A stretch of DNA of 64,000 nucleotides from Gilliamella apis (GCF_030758615.1 NZ_CP132381.1:2294001-2358000); one strand, 5' to 3'. Numbered from the stretch's first letter, positions 49,473 through 60,492 are shown. Made by a program: numbers and translations. The notes: generated from the letters alone by a model not told the origin.

Positions 49473-49510
49473 GCTTGCTATAATATTGCCATCTATTTCT
49501 TATTATATTA

Positions 49511-50668
49511 ATGAATATGACTACCAATCCTTTATTGCCTTTACGCGAAAAAATTAACCGACTCGATCAAAAATTAATTGAAATCCTTGCTGAAAGACGT
49601 CAAGTTTCAACCGAAGTTATTCAAACTAAAATAGCGGCTAACATACCTTTACGTGATTTAGCTCGTGAACGCTCACTCATTAAGGCATTAATCGAACAAG
49701 GTAAACAATACAATCTTGATGATATTTTAATTAAGCGCCTGTATCAAATTATTATTGAAGATTCAGTGCTACTACAACAGAAACTTTTACAAGAAAAATT
49801 GAATCAAGGGGCTATTTCCTCAGCAAATATTGCCTTTTTAGGACCCAAAGGATCATATTCACATTCAGCAGCCCGCCGTTATGCGAGTACCCACTTTGAT
49901 CAGTTAACTGAATCAAGCTGCAGTACGTTTAAAGATGTGTTTGAAAAGATCGAGTCAAAAGTTGTTGATTATGGAATTTTGCCGATAGAGAATTCTAGTT
50001 CCGGCTCTATCAATGAAGTTTATGATTTGTTACAAAAAACCAATTTACATATTATTGGTGAACTATCATTACCGATTGATCACTGCGTTTTAGCCATTCC
50101 TAGTGCTAAACTTGAGCAAATAGATACCATTTATAGCCACCCGCAACCTTTCCAACAATGCAGTAATTTCCTAGAAAATTATCCACATTGGAAAATTGTT
50201 TATTGTGATAGCACTTCATCAGCAATGGAAACTGTTGCTAAATTAAATCAACCTAATATTGCTGCTATGGGTAACAAAGACGGGGGTGAATTATACGGTT
50301 TACAGGTTCTTGAGCACAATTTTGCTAATCAAAAAGAGAATATTACCCGTTTTATTGTTTTAGCGCGCGATCCAATCGAAGTTTCCGAACAAATTCCAGC
50401 TAAAACCACGATCTTAATGAAAACTGGCCAACAAGCAGGTGCTCTAGTTGATGCCCTATCCGTTTTACGTAATCATAATATTGTTATGACAAAACTTGAA
50501 TCACGACCTATCCATGGTACACCATGGGAAGAGATGTTTTATATTGATCTACAAGGTAATGTTCATGATTATGAAATGCAAGTCGCGCTTAAAGAATTAG
50601 CTGCAATCACTTTATATACCAAAGTACTTGGCTGTTATCCTAGTGATTCAATTACCGCTATTATGTAA
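49511..50668 (+). CDS. pheA: Bifunctional chorismate mutase / prephenate dehydratase (P-protein)
   Basis: Converts chorismate to phenylpyruvate for phenylalanine. The 385-aa protein has an N-terminal chorismate mutase helix bundle ([20 protein letters not shown], 11-30), the dehydratase domain from about 102 ([35 protein letters not shown] near 158) and an ACT domain with the ESRP motif near 330 for feedback by Phe. It shares one base with mutY (TAATG). Confidence 0.96.
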   Translation: MNMTTNPLLPLREKINRLDQKLIEILAERRQVSTEVIQTKIAANIPLRDLARERSLIKALIEQGKQYNLDDILIKRLYQIIIEDSVLLQQKLLQEKLNQGAISSANIAFLGPKGSYSHSAARRYASTHFDQLTESSCSTFKDVFEKIESKVVDYGILPIENSSSGSINEVYDLLQKTNLHIIGELSLPIDHCVLAIPSAKLEQIDTIYSHPQPFQQCSNFLENYPHWKIVYCDSTSSAMETVAKLNQPNIAAMGNKDGGELYGLQVLEHNFANQKENITRFIVLARDPIEVSEQIPAKTTILMKTGQQAGALVDALSVLRNHNIVMTKLESRPIHGTPWEEMFYIDLQGNVHDYEMQVALKELAAITLYTKVLGCYPSDSITAIM

Positions 50669-51714
50669 TGACTAGCATGACAAAAAATTTTGCAAATGCT
50701 GTACTTGATTGGTATGAACAGTACGGTAGAAAATCACTACCATGGCAAATTGAAAAAAGCCCCTATCATGTTTGGTTATCCGAAGTCATGTTACAGCAGA
50801 CACAGGTAGCAACGGTTATTCCATACTTTAAGCGTTTTATTGCACAATTTCCTAAAATTACTGATTTAGCTAAAGCGCCAATTGACGACATATTACATCT
50901 TTGGACGGGGCTAGGTTATTATGCTAGGGCACGCAATTTACATAAAGCAGCACAGGTTATCGCTGAAAATTTTGATGGCAAATTTCCAACTAAATTTGAG
51001 GATGTGATTGCCTTGCCGGGAGTTGGGCGTTCAACCGCTGGTGCCATTCTATCTCTATCACAAAATCAACATTACCCGATACTTGATGGCAATGTTAAGC
51101 GAGTTTTAACCCGATCTTTTGCAATAGAAGGTTGGCCAGGGAATAAAATTGTTGAGAATCAACTTTGGCAATTAAGTGAACAAGTGACACCTAAACATAA
51201 CGTTGCAAAATTTAATCAAGCAATGATGGATATTGGCGCAATGGTCTGTACACGTTCGAAACCAAAATGCAATTTGTGCCCATTAAACTATTCATGCCTT
51301 GCTTATCAGAATGACAGTTGGCAACAATATCCAACCAAAAAACCTAAAAAATCTATACCTGAAAAAATGGCCTATTTTCTAATTCTTGAACATAATAAAG
51401 CTATTTGGCTAGAAAAAAGACCTCCGGCTGGGATTTGGGGGGGTTTATATTGTTTACCACAATTCTCAAGCGAGCAAGCATTAACTGACTGGCTGGAAAA
51501 GCATGGTATTGAATCCAGCAAATCTAAACAGTTAATAGCCTTTCGTCATACGTTTAGCCATTTTCACTTAGATATTATCCCAATTTACTGTGAGATAAAA
51601 AATAACACTAAGTGTTTGGAAGATTCAAATGGTTATTGGTATAAACTTAACTCGGAGAATACCAAAATTGGCTTAGCTACGCCTGTTTATAATTTATTGA
51701 ATCAATTAGCTTAA
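50668..51714 (+). CDS. mutY: Adenine DNA glycosylase MutY
   Basis: Removes A paired with 8-oxoguanine. The 348-aa protein has [24 protein letters not shown] (split 24-48), the helix-hairpin-helix [14 protein letters not shown] (near 117), the Fe-S Cys cluster [17 protein letters not shown] (near 193) and a C-terminal NUDT1-like domain ([16 protein letters not shown] near 251). Start codon overlaps the pheA stop; a second ATG three codons in is possible. Confidence 0.95.
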   Translation: MTSMTKNFANAVLDWYEQYGRKSLPWQIEKSPYHVWLSEVMLQQTQVATVIPYFKRFIAQFPKITDLAKAPIDDILHLWTGLGYYARARNLHKAAQVIAENFDGKFPTKFEDVIALPGVGRSTAGAILSLSQNQHYPILDGNVKRVLTRSFAIEGWPGNKIVENQLWQLSEQVTPKHNVAKFNQAMMDIGAMVCTRSKPKCNLCPLNYSCLAYQNDSWQQYPTKKPKKSIPEKMAYFLILEHNKAIWLEKRPPAGIWGGLYCLPQFSSEQALTDWLEKHGIESSKSKQLIAFRHTFSHFHLDIIPIYCEIKNNTKCLEDSNGYWYKLNSENTKIGLATPVYNLLNQLA

Positions 51715-51788
51715 ACACAAGTATTTAACAGTATCTAATAAACTTTTGATATATAATTAGTCATTATTTATTTTCTTATCTTTTTACT

Positions 51789-52985
51789 ATGAGTAGCAAA
51801 CAATCCCAAGGGCTATCTGCGTGGTTAGTTTTTTTGATGGCTTTTGCCATTGGCATTACAGTTGCCAGTAATTATTATGCACAACCGCTATTACATTCAA
51901 TAACTGATGATTTACATATTGCAGTTAAACATGCAGGTTTAATCATTATGGCCGCTCAATTTAGTTATGCTGTTGGTTTACTATTTATCACCCCACTCGG
52001 AGATAAAATTGAACGTAAACAGCTAATACTTACATTAATGATATTATCAATCTGTGGACTAATAATTAGTGCGATATCAAAGAATTTATGGATGTTGGTA
52101 TTAGGTACTGCAATGACAGGCCTATTTTCGACCGTTGCCCAAGTACTCATTCCTTTTGCTGCAACGCTATCACGTCCTGAACATCGAGGTAAAATTGTCG
52201 GCACACTAATGAGCGGTATGTTACTTGGTATTCTACTAGGTAGAACATTTGCGGGTTTTGTTTCATCAATAGCCGATTGGCATTATGTTTATTGGATTGC
52301 CTCGTCAATTATGACCTTAGTCACTTTATTACTTTGGTTATCATTACCAACTTATAAAAACAACATCGACATTAACTATTTCCAACTGTTATTGTCAATT
52401 GGTTCATTGTACAAACAAGAAGCTGTTTTACGCATCAGGTCATTGTTAGCGATTATTTCCTTTGCTTTATTTTCATTATTATGGACACCGCTGGCCTTCT
52501 TATTAAGTGATGCTCCTTATCATTATTCTGACTTTATTATTGGTTTGTTCGGTTTGGCTGGCGCAGCAGGCGCATTAGGATCACCCATAGTCGGCAAATT
52601 ATCAGATCAAGGAAAAGGCTGGTTAGCCACTTCCATTGGTTTGACATTATTACTTGCTGCTTGGCTACCGCTTTCTATTGCCAAGTATTCTCTCGTGGCC
52701 TTAATTTTTGGTGTAATCTTATTAGATTTTGCTGTGCAAGTTACCCATGTATCCAATATGAATGCTATTTATCAAATTCGTCCAGAAGCACGTAGCCGTA
52801 TGAATACTGGTTACATGGTCAGTTATTTTATCGGTGGTATGTTAGGCTCTATTGCTTCTACTTACTTGTATAGCAATTATGGTTGGATAGCAATAATTAT
52901 TTCCGGAACCGTTTTAGGACTCTTAGGTATACTCTGTTGGGTCTATTATCTTAGAACCGTTCACCATCCTAAACATAAGGCTTAA
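51789..52985 (+). CDS. MFS transporter, 12-TM (AraJ/YgaY-like)
   Basis: The 398-aa protein has 12 hydrophobic helices, with ASNYYAQPLLHSITDDLHI near residue 26 and GDKIERKQLI (MFS motif A) near 70. The layout resembles predicted sugar or drug efflux MFS proteins such as YgaY and YnfM. Substrate unknown. Short gap after mutY suggests an independent promoter. Confidence 0.8.
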   Translation: MSSKQSQGLSAWLVFLMAFAIGITVASNYYAQPLLHSITDDLHIAVKHAGLIIMAAQFSYAVGLLFITPLGDKIERKQLILTLMILSICGLIISAISKNLWMLVLGTAMTGLFSTVAQVLIPFAATLSRPEHRGKIVGTLMSGMLLGILLGRTFAGFVSSIADWHYVYWIASSIMTLVTLLLWLSLPTYKNNIDINYFQLLLSIGSLYKQEAVLRIRSLLAIISFALFSLLWTPLAFLLSDAPYHYSDFIIGLFGLAGAAGALGSPIVGKLSDQGKGWLATSIGLTLLLAAWLPLSIAKYSLVALIFGVILLDFAVQVTHVSNMNAIYQIRPEARSRMNTGYMVSYFIGGMLGSIASTYLYSNYGWIAIIISGTVLGLLGILCWVYYLRTVHHPKHKA

Positions 52986-52992
52986 TTAAACT

Positions 52993-53017
52993 AAAAATTT
53001 TGAGGAACGGGGTTTTT
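52993..53017. repeat. Half-copy of the dispersed GGGGTTTTT element
   Basis: AAAAATTTTGAGGAACGGGG followed by TTTTT, matching the right arm of the 40-bp palindrome at 23870. It lies 8 bp after the MFS stop, where it may serve as a weak terminator. Confidence 0.6.
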
Positions 53018-53119
53018 AACCATTATCCTCTTTAAGTTTCAGATATTAAACACCATATATTATTTATCTGTTAATATAACTAGTTAGTATTTGAACCATT
53101 ATTAAAACAGGAGTTACTT

Positions 53120-54160
53120 ATGGCAAAAATATCTTATCTTAATACGCCATTTAAAGTAAAAAATTTATCACTCAAAAATCGCATCGTTATGCCACCAATG
53201 TGTCAATATCAAGCAAAAGATGGGTTAGCTAATGATTGGCACTTTGTTCATTACGTTTCTCGGGCGATTGGTGGTGTCGGCTTAATTATTTTAGAAATGA
53301 CCAATGTAGCGCCTAATGGGCGAATCACACCTAACTGTTTGGGATTATGGAATGATAAACAACGCGATCAACTGAAAGGTATTGTCGATGCTGTTCATGC
53401 ACAAAATGGTAAAATAGCTATTCAAATTGCCCATGCTGGTCGAAAAGCTTTAGGTGAGTCTGATGTGGTTTCATGTTCTGCAACCCGCTATGATGGCAAT
53501 GTCGAAGCTAATCCGGAATGGCAATACCAAATGCCAAGAGAATTAACCAAAGATGAAATTATCGACATCATCGAAAAATTTAAACAATCAACGAAACGAG
53601 CAGTGGAAGCAGGTTTTGATGCCATTGAATTACATGGTGCTCATGGTTATTTAATTCACCAATTCTGTTCGCCAAAAACGAATTTAAGAACCGATGAATA
53701 TGGTCAAGATAAATTATTATTCGCTGAACAAGTTATTAAAGCTGCAAAATCTGTTATGCCAAAAGATATGCCATTAATTGTGCGCTTTTCGGCTAAAGAA
53801 TACGGTACTAACGGTTATGATATTGATTATGGCTGCCAAATTGCCAAACGATTAGCTCAAGCTGGTGCCGATGTTTTAGATGTTAGTGGTGGTGGAGATG
53901 GAAAACTGGATCCAGAACACACACCTGATTTTCATGCTGGTTACCAAGTTTATCTAGCCCGAGCAATTAGACAGGTAACCGATTTACCGATTATCACTGT
54001 TGGTATGCTTGAAGATCCTTATGTTGCCGATTATGTGCTAAGCACTGGGGATGCTGATTTAGTTGGAATTGGTCGAGGTTTATTGAAAGATCCTTATTGG
54101 CCGTTACGAATTCCATCGTCACCATTTATACCAACTTCTTATCAAATATCTTTCAAATAA
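53120..54160 (+). CDS. namA: Old yellow enzyme family NADPH dehydrogenase (NamA/YqjM type)
   Basis: FMN ene-reductase acting on alpha,beta-unsaturated carbonyls. The 346-aa TIM-barrel protein has LKNRIVMPPMCQYQA (near 18), the HAGRK motif (near 108), ELHGAHGYLIHQFCSPKTNLRTDEYG (split 168-193) and VGMLEDP...DLVGIGRGLL (near 295-320), all diagnostic of the YqjM subclass. AAAACAGGAG precedes the ATG. Monocistronic. Confidence 0.9.
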   Translation: MAKISYLNTPFKVKNLSLKNRIVMPPMCQYQAKDGLANDWHFVHYVSRAIGGVGLIILEMTNVAPNGRITPNCLGLWNDKQRDQLKGIVDAVHAQNGKIAIQIAHAGRKALGESDVVSCSATRYDGNVEANPEWQYQMPRELTKDEIIDIIEKFKQSTKRAVEAGFDAIELHGAHGYLIHQFCSPKTNLRTDEYGQDKLLFAEQVIKAAKSVMPKDMPLIVRFSAKEYGTNGYDIDYGCQIAKRLAQAGADVLDVSGGGDGKLDPEHTPDFHAGYQVYLARAIRQVTDLPIITVGMLEDPYVADYVLSTGDADLVGIGRGLLKDPYWPLRIPSSPFIPTSYQISFK

Positions 54161-54163
54161 TAG

Positions 54164-54200
54164 CTACTCATCCTGTGTTCACAAATACAGGATGAGTAAT
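54164..54200. terminator. Bidirectional hairpin between namA and ubiI-like gene
   Basis: ACTCATCCTGT and ACAGGATGAGT form an 11-bp perfect stem around a 10-nt loop, between convergent genes. Confidence 0.75.
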
Positions 54201-54203
54201 AGA

Positions 54204-55388
54204 TTAAATTTGCATGGCGTATTTGATCAACTGTTTCTTTATTGGTGAAAAGTTGTCAATAGCATTCATACCAACCGTCCTAACCATCTTTTTAAAGGTA
54301 TTATCGCCATTAAACATATCTTGAATCGTCCGCATAGCTGTTAGCATCACTAATGCATCTTTACGACGAGTAAATTGGAATGATTTTAAGTTTTCCATTA
54401 AACCAATATCTTTTTTCTCATCAATAAGCCTTTTGATAGTAGCCACCAACAATGCAGAATCTTGAAAACCTAAATTAACGCCTTGTCCTGCTAATGGATG
54501 AATAGTATGAGCAGCATCACCAATTAAGGCTAATCGGTGTTTAATAAATTGTTTGGCAAAACGAGCTTTTAATGGAAAGACCATTCGTGGATTAACCAAC
54601 TGACATTGCCCTACTTTATCACCGGCTAATTTGAACAATTCGTGGCAAAAATCGGATTCTGTCAGCGATGTTAAAATTTCTGCTTGTGCAGGTTTAGTTG
54701 ACCATACCAAACAGCTTTTATTAGCTTGCCAAAGTGGTAAAAATGCAACAATACCATTCGGGTAAAAAATCTGTCTGGCGCATGCTTGATGAGGGTATTG
54801 TGTTTCAACAGTAGTAATCACTGCGTGGTGAAGATAATTACGCTCAAATACTGATATTTTTTCATGTCTACGTAACCAAGAATGAGCACCATCAGCACCA
54901 ATAATTAATTTAGCTTGTAAAGTCGTATTATCTGCTAAGGTCAAAAAGGCATAATCATCAGTATAATTATTATCTATAGCCACCTGATTGAAAATAGTAA
55001 TATTATCTGTTGCTGCCGCAAGTTGATACAAATGGTAAGCGATGAGATTATTTTCTATAATATAGCCGAGATTTTCATAACCATAATCTTTAGCATGAGC
55101 CGAAAGATGAGCTAAACCATTCTTTTCCCAGACACCAATTTCACTAAATGAATGAACTCGATTGCTAGCACAAAGATCATGCCAAATACCAATTTGAGAA
55201 AAATATCTCTGGCTGGCACCATTTATCGCCGACGCTCTTATACCTATGTCATCAAACTTAAAATCTTGCCATTCATCAACTTTAGTATCAATAATGGCTA
55301 CCGTTATATCGTATCTGCTTAATGCACAGGCTGTAGCCAAACCGACTAACCCACCACCAACAATGGCGACATCGAATTGCGTTTTCAT
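54204..55388 (-). CDS. ubiI: UbiH/UbiF/UbiI family FAD-dependent aromatic hydroxylase
   Basis: Flavoprotein monooxygenase that hydroxylates the ubiquinone ring. The 394-aa protein has the FAD dinucleotide motif VAIVGGGLVGLATACAL (near 8), the DG motif GADGAHSWLR (near 165) and GDAAHTIHPLAGQGVNLGFQD (near 283). The ENLGYIIEN segment (near 107) is closer to UbiI than UbiH or UbiF, but the exact member is uncertain. 12 bp after tatA, so likely co-transcribed. Confidence 0.85.
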   Translation of the reverse strand: MKTQFDVAIVGGGLVGLATACALSRYDITVAIIDTKVDEWQDFKFDDIGIRASAINGASQRYFSQIGIWHDLCASNRVHSFSEIGVWEKNGLAHLSAHAKDYGYENLGYIIENNLIAYHLYQLAAATDNITIFNQVAIDNNYTDDYAFLTLADNTTLQAKLIIGADGAHSWLRRHEKISVFERNYLHHAVITTVETQYPHQACARQIFYPNGIVAFLPLWQANKSCLVWSTKPAQAEILTSLTESDFCHELFKLAGDKVGQCQLVNPRMVFPLKARFAKQFIKHRLALIGDAAHTIHPLAGQGVNLGFQDSALLVATIKRLIDEKKDIGLMENLKSFQFTRRKDALVMLTAMRTIQDMFNGDNTFKKMVRTVGMNAIDNFSPIKKQLIKYAMQI

Positions 55389-55400
55389 ATCAATATTTTG

Positions 55401-55577
55401 TTATTGCTTATCAAGCTTATTATCATTTTTGGTTTCAACTTCATCATCATTCATTGCTTTTTTGAAACCTTTTAATGCTGAGCCAAGATCAGAACCTAAA
55501 TTGCGTAATTTTTTGGTTCCAAAAATTAACACAACTACAGCTAGAAAGACCAAAAGATGTGGGATGCTAAATGACAT
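55401..55577 (-). CDS. tatA: TatA/E-type twin-arginine translocase subunit
   Basis: TatA oligomers form the protein-conducting part of the Tat pathway. The 58-aa protein starts [20 protein letters not shown] (one membrane helix), then [21 protein letters not shown], the amphipathic helix with the FG...LG signature, and an acidic tail (DDEVETKND). ATG at 55577 has AAAGAGG 8 nt upstream. No tatB or tatC is in the window. It is upstream of the ubiI-like gene. Confidence 0.88.
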   Translation of the reverse strand: MSFSIPHLLVFLAVVVLIFGTKKLRNLGSDLGSALKGFKKAMNDDEVETKNDNKLDKQ

Positions 55578-56232
55578 AATTAAAACCTCTTTTAAAGATA
55601 TATCTCTATTTGGACTCTGTTACTCAGCAAATAGATTTTAAATAATGGAATTAATTATACTCTTTTTAAGCTGGGATTTCATGACAAGTTAAATTTAAAT
55701 AAAAAAAAGACCTGCATAAAAATTATGCAGGCCAACATGAAATATAAGGAATATAAGGAAAGAAAACAATGAAAAATCCTTACGCAGCTTATTATCCATT
55801 TTTTTTCGCCTCAGTCAACGTTTTTATTTGGATTTTAGCGAAAATAATCAAATTTACACGAATAATAAATAGCGTTAATAAAATATTAACAAAACAAACA
55901 GAAAATGACACAAATGTAATTTAAGCATATTTATTCAATACTTACTCACTAAAAAAAGCCATTTTTAGCCCATAAATCGGAAAACAACCTCGCGGAAAAA
56001 CAAAGAAATACAACAAAAAAAACAACAAAATAAATTTATTAAAAAAACAAAAAACGTTTGTTTTTATATGAAAATTCAATAAAATAACAAAATATAAAAC
56101 GAACTTTAAAGAATATTCATATTTAAAAACTATAATGTTAAGAATATTCATTTAATCACTTATATAAAACTCATAAAAAATACAATATAATCATAAATCG
56201 GATGAATAAATAAAAACGAGACAAAAATAAAT
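55578..56232. other. Gene-free 655-bp AT-rich interval
   Basis: No convincing gene. A hairpin CCTGCATAA/TTATGCAGG (55711-55731) with flanking A and T runs could be a terminator. The right half is extremely A/T-rich and probably holds the promoters of tatA (minus) and the repressor (plus). A minus-strand ORF at 55942-56151 is composition-driven and not supported. Confidence 0.5.
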
Positions 56233-56916
56233 ATGATTAAAAATAAAAATGTCAAAACTTTTAAAGACAGACTCCATACTTCAATGCAAGGTCTATCTGT
56301 ATCCGCTTTTGCAAAAAAATGTGATATGTCAGAAACAGTAATTCGTGATTATTTGTCAGGAAAAACTTATCCATCATTGACCCGTTTAGAAGTGATTGCC
56401 GAGAAATGTAACGTATCATTTAACTGGTTAGCAACAGGTTATAAGCTAGAAATTTTAAATCCTAAAGATGATGATGAAGTCTATAATGAAAATATCTATC
56501 GTATTCCCGTTTATAAAAAACAGTTACCAACTAAAGAAGAAGCACAAAACCAACGTTATGTTCGCGAAACTCCTCCTGTGATGAATTATCCTGTAATTGA
56601 AGGTTGGGCATCTCATCGCGGTTTAGATATTAAAAAATTAATTCTTTACTGGGCTAAAGGTGATTTGATGGCGCCTGATATCGAAAATAATAACGGCTTA
56701 ATTATTAATACCGATGTAAACGAAATTATTGATGGTGCTATTTATTTATTAGAATATGAAAATTTTACATTATTAAGAAAAATACGCTTAACTCTCGGTA
56801 ATTGGATATTAATCTGTAATAATGATCAATACCCAACAATTGAAGTACCTAAAGCTCATTTTGAAAAATACAACATTGTCGGCAGAGTAGTGCAAGTTAT
56901 CAAAGATGTCTTTTAA
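56233..56916 (+). CDS. Phage-type repressor: HTH plus LexA-like (S24) domain without catalytic dyad
   Basis: The 227-aa protein has an N-terminal XRE helix-turn-helix (SVSAFAKKCDMSETVIRDYLSG near 24-45) and a C-terminal S24-like fold (GWASHRGLDIKK... to IVGRVVQVIKDVF). Where cleavable repressors have G-D/N-S-M, this one reads KGDLMAP (near 153), and the Lys position reads LRKI. It may therefore be non-cleavable. It stands alone, without other phage genes nearby. Starts at ATG 56233 with only a weak ribosome site. Confidence 0.8.
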   Translation: MIKNKNVKTFKDRLHTSMQGLSVSAFAKKCDMSETVIRDYLSGKTYPSLTRLEVIAEKCNVSFNWLATGYKLEILNPKDDDEVYNENIYRIPVYKKQLPTKEEAQNQRYVRETPPVMNYPVIEGWASHRGLDIKKLILYWAKGDLMAPDIENNNGLIINTDVNEIIDGAIYLLEYENFTLLRKIRLTLGNWILICNNDQYPTIEVPKAHFEKYNIVGRVVQVIKDVF

Positions 56917-56962
56917 GACAATTATTAGTAATCTAAAATTTTTCAAGATATAATTTATTACA

Positions 56963-56994
56963 TGAGGAAAGTATAAAAACCCCCTTTCCTCAAA
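56963..56994. terminator. Hairpin carrying a dispersed-element half-copy, behind the repressor gene
   Basis: TGAGGAAAG and CTTTCCTCA form a 9-bp stem whose loop contains AAAAACCCC. It is a decayed version of the palindromic element at 23870. It lies 47 bp after the repressor stop. Confidence 0.5.
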
Positions 56995-57174
56995 ACGTTA
57001 CGTTTTTCATAACACATAACATCAGTTTAATAGGTATATATTCAAGTGATTTTAATTTACTAATTTCAGATTTATGTTTGCAACTACAGCAATAAGTATT
57101 TAGCAACACAAACCTCACTTTTTATATCATTGATAAATTATCAGTGAATAACCTTTTAACTAATTAGGTCAACT

Positions 57175-59009
57175 ATGTATCGATTTTTTGAAAAATTGGT
57201 ATCACCTTATCCCAAAGATGAACCACAACCAATGGCTAAAGATTTTTTTAGCTTTATTTGGCAATCCACTAAAGGAACTCGCTGTTTCTTATTACTATTA
57301 ATAATATTGAGTGCGCTAGCTGGTGCATTTGAGGCATTTTTATATGCAGCACTTGGTAAAGTTGTTGATTGGCTTGCTGCTGCATCACCAAATCAATTTT
57401 GGCAACAAGAAAAAACAACTTTAATCGTATTTGCCATCATTATATTAGCTAGCACGATTATTATTGCCTTACAAACCATCATTAAGCATCAATGCTTAGC
57501 TGGAAATTTTCCAATGCGTTTACGTTGGAATTTGCACAGATTAGTACTAAATCAAAGCATGCGTTTTTTTCAAGATGAATTCGCCGGTAGAATATCAGCA
57601 AAAGTCATGCAAACTGCACTTGCTGTAAGAGATACTTGCTTTTTAGTCGCTGATATCTTTATTTATGTTCTAATTTCATTTATCACCATGGCAACAATCA
57701 TAGGTCAATTAGATCTTTGGTTATTAGTTCCATTTATAGTCTGGTGTTTTTTTTATGGCATTGCTATGTATTACTTCATTCCACGATTAAGTAAAGTAGC
57801 AAGTATGCAAGCAGATGCGCGTTCAACCATGACTGGCCGTGTAACAGATGCTTACACAAATATCATGACGGTAAAACTGTTTTCTCATGCAGGTAATGAG
57901 GCAAAATATGCACAAGAATCGATGGATGAATTTATGGTTACAGTTAATAAGCAAATGCGTTTAGTCAGTAGCTTTGAAATTGTTAATCATTTATTGTCTA
58001 TTTTCCTAGTACTGGGCACTACCGGCTTATCATTATGGTTATGGAGCAATGATTTCGTTGGTGTCGGTGCAATTGCAACCACAACCGCAGTAGCGCTAAG
58101 ATTAAATGGATTTTCACATTGGATTATGTGGGAAATGGCTTCACTATTTGAAAACATTGGCGTAGTTAAAGATGGTATTAATACATTTTCTGCAGCGAAA
58201 ACGGTTGTTGATCAACCAAATGCACCTACACTTAAAGTAACTGAAGGTAAAATTGAATTTAAACAGATAGATTTCAGTTACGATGAAAAACTAAATAATG
58301 CAATTATTGAGAATTTAAATTTAACCATCAAACCTGGGAAAAAATTGGTTTAGTTGGCAGATCTGGAGCTGGCAAATCAACATTAATCAACTTACTGTTG
58401 CGATTTTATGATTTACAACATGGTGAGATCACCATTGATGGTCAGGATATTACTAAAGTAAATCAAGAGAGTTTACGTGCTCAAATTGGTATGGTAACCC
58501 AAGATACGTCGCTGTTACATCGTTCAGTAAGAGACAATTTACTATACGGAAATAATCATGCTACTGAACAAGAGATGATAATCGCTGCCCAAAAAGCCCA
58601 TGCTGACAGTTTTATTGAAGGTTTAGTTGATGCTAATGGTAGAACTGGCTACGATGCTTTTGTTGGTGAACGAGGAATTAAATTATCTGGCGGACAACGT
58701 CAACGGATTGCTATTGCTCGTGTTATTTTAAAAAATGCACCAATACTGTTATTAGATGAAGCTACAAGTGCACTGGATTCTGAAATTGAACAAGCCATCC
58801 AAGAAAGTTTATATACCTTAATGGAAGGTAAAACGGTTATTGCTATTGCCCATCGCTTATCAACGATCGCAGCAATGGATCGATTAATCGTTTTAGATCA
58901 AGGTAAAATCATTGAACAAGGAACACATCAAGAATTACTCAGTAAAAATGGTCTTTATGCACAACTTTGGAAACATCAAAGTGGTGGCTTCCTAGCGGAT
59001 AATTTCTAA
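57175..59009 (+). pseudogene. ABC exporter (membrane-ATPase fusion) with a single-base frameshift
   Basis: Half-size multidrug or lipid exporter. The first frame (57175-58353) gives six membrane helices (about 35-330) and the start of the ATPase; the second frame continues with the Q-loop IGMVTQDTSLLH, LSGGQRQRIAIAR, Walker B LLLDEATSALD and HRLSTIAAMD. The Walker A (GRSGAGKST) lies in the second frame before its first ATG. Six A bases at 58339-58344 where seven are needed (PGKKIGLVG) explain the break. The restored protein would be 611 aa. Confidence 0.9.
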
Positions 59010-59016
59010 CTAAAAA

Positions 59017-59045
59017 TATAAGGGCGATTAAACATCGCCCTTATA
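59017..59045. terminator. Bidirectional terminator between ABC exporter and dacB
   Basis: TATAAGGGCGAT and ATCGCCCTTATA form a 12-bp perfect stem around a 5-nt loop, between convergent genes. Confidence 0.8.
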
Positions 59046-59058
59046 CTAATTCTATATA

Positions 59059-60492
59059 TTAATTAATAAAGTTTTTATAAAATTCAGATTCAAATCGCAT
59101 AATTGCACCATTTTTTGGCTCACCTTGACTATCAGCTCGATAGCCGGATAATAACTGAACAAAGGCAATATAACGACCATCTGATTTTTGAATAAACCCA
59201 GCTAAATTATAGCTACCTTGAATATAACCCGTTTTAGCCATAACTGCTTCTTTAAATGGAGCTTGATTAAAACTTTTACGATTTTGTAACGTTCCATCTA
59301 CGCCAGCAATCGGTAATTTTTCAATAAAAGCTAATTGATTATTATGTACAGAAATATATTGCAAAATCTCCATTAATTTATTCGCACTAACCAAGTTTAG
59401 ACGTGATAAACCAGAACCATCGGCAATAACTAAATTTTCTAAATCAATTCCGGCTTTTTTACGTAAAATTTGTTTTACCGCATCACCACCATTACGCCAA
59501 GTTCCAGACACATTATAATAATGCGCACCTAAGGTTCTAAAAATAGTATCAGCATATAAATTATTTGATTTTTTGAGCATGACGGTTAATAACTCTGAAA
59601 GTGGCGCTGATTGGCTTGAAGCCAGTAATGTTAACCCACCTGCTACTTTTTGTTTTCTTTCAACAACTCGACCATTAAAAGTAATTTTTTGTTGTTTTAG
59701 TTCATTTTTTAAAATTGTTGAAAAATATTCGGTTGGATCAATTACCGCAAACTTTAATGGTGTTTTATCAGCATTCGACGCGATACAACCAGATAAATGG
59801 TAACGATTTTTATCAGCACTAACATCAAGTTCACAATATCTATCATTTAAATCTTTGCTATTGGCAGCAATTGTTCTGACATCACCTGTAACCATAACCG
59901 GTATATTAGGTGATACTGATATCGAAGCTTTGGAACCAGTTTTACCTGGAGTAATGGTTGCAACAAAGCAGTTATCATCAATTGTTGCTGCCGATGCAGG
60001 GGCATTATAACAAGCAGTTAAATTATTCCATGACCAACCTTCTGCTTTATCATGACTAGCAAAAATAGAAGTATCTAAAATAACATTACCTGAGATCTTT
60101 TCTACGCCTTTTTGACGTAAAGCGGTAATCATATTCTTTAACCTAGCACGATTAAAAGTTGGATCCCCACTCAACTTGATAATAAGATCACCACTAAGCT
60201 GTTTATTATTTAGAGAACCATTGGTATACATACCAGTAATAAACCGAAAATTGTCACCAAGTTCAAGTTGTGCAGCTAATGCCGTTATTACTTTTTGCGT
60301 ACTAGCAGGTTGTTTAAATTGATCACTTTTGTATTTTGCTAAAGTTTTAGGTTTTCCCTCAACAGTTTGCACTAAAATGGATAAATCACTTCCTTTAGGT
60401 AAGGATGAGATATATGGTTCCACTGACTGTGCTGGTAATAAACATGAAAAAAAAGTAACAATGAAGAAAAAAGATACCTTTATATTAGTCAT
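59059..60492 (-). CDS. dacB: D-alanyl-D-alanine carboxypeptidase/endopeptidase PBP4
   Basis: Class C low-molecular-mass penicillin-binding protein that trims peptidoglycan crosslinks. The 477-aa protein has a signal peptide (1-23), SXXK motif STQK (near 64), SXN motif SNN (near 306) and KTG (near 418) in the expected order, with the extra domain between the first two. Length equals E. coli DacB (477). Monocistronic. Confidence 0.95.
   Translation of the reverse strand: MTNIKVSFFFIVTFFSCLLPAQSVEPYISSLPKGSDLSILVQTVEGKPKTLAKYKSDQFKQPASTQKVITALAAQLELGDNFRFITGMYTNGSLNNKQLSGDLIIKLSGDPTFNRARLKNMITALRQKGVEKISGNVILDTSIFASHDKAEGWSWNNLTACYNAPASAATIDDNCFVATITPGKTGSKASISVSPNIPVMVTGDVRTIAANSKDLNDRYCELDVSADKNRYHLSGCIASNADKTPLKFAVIDPTEYFSTILKNELKQQKITFNGRVVERKQKVAGGLTLLASSQSAPLSELLTVMLKKSNNLYADTIFRTLGAHYYNVSGTWRNGGDAVKQILRKKAGIDLENLVIADGSGLSRLNLVSANKLMEILQYISVHNNQLAFIEKLPIAGVDGTLQNRKSFNQAPFKEAVMAKTGYIQGSYNLAGFIQKSDGRYIAFVQLLSGYRADSQGEPKNGAIMRFESEFYKNFIN

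Noticed and set aside
49421..49510. Phenylalanine attenuator (pheL) before pheA
   Set aside because: No Phe-rich leader peptide in this interval; the only hairpin is the raiA terminator.
55942..56151. 69-codon minus-strand ORF rich in Phe
   Set aside because: Arises from an extremely A-rich strand with no ribosome site or recognisable motif.
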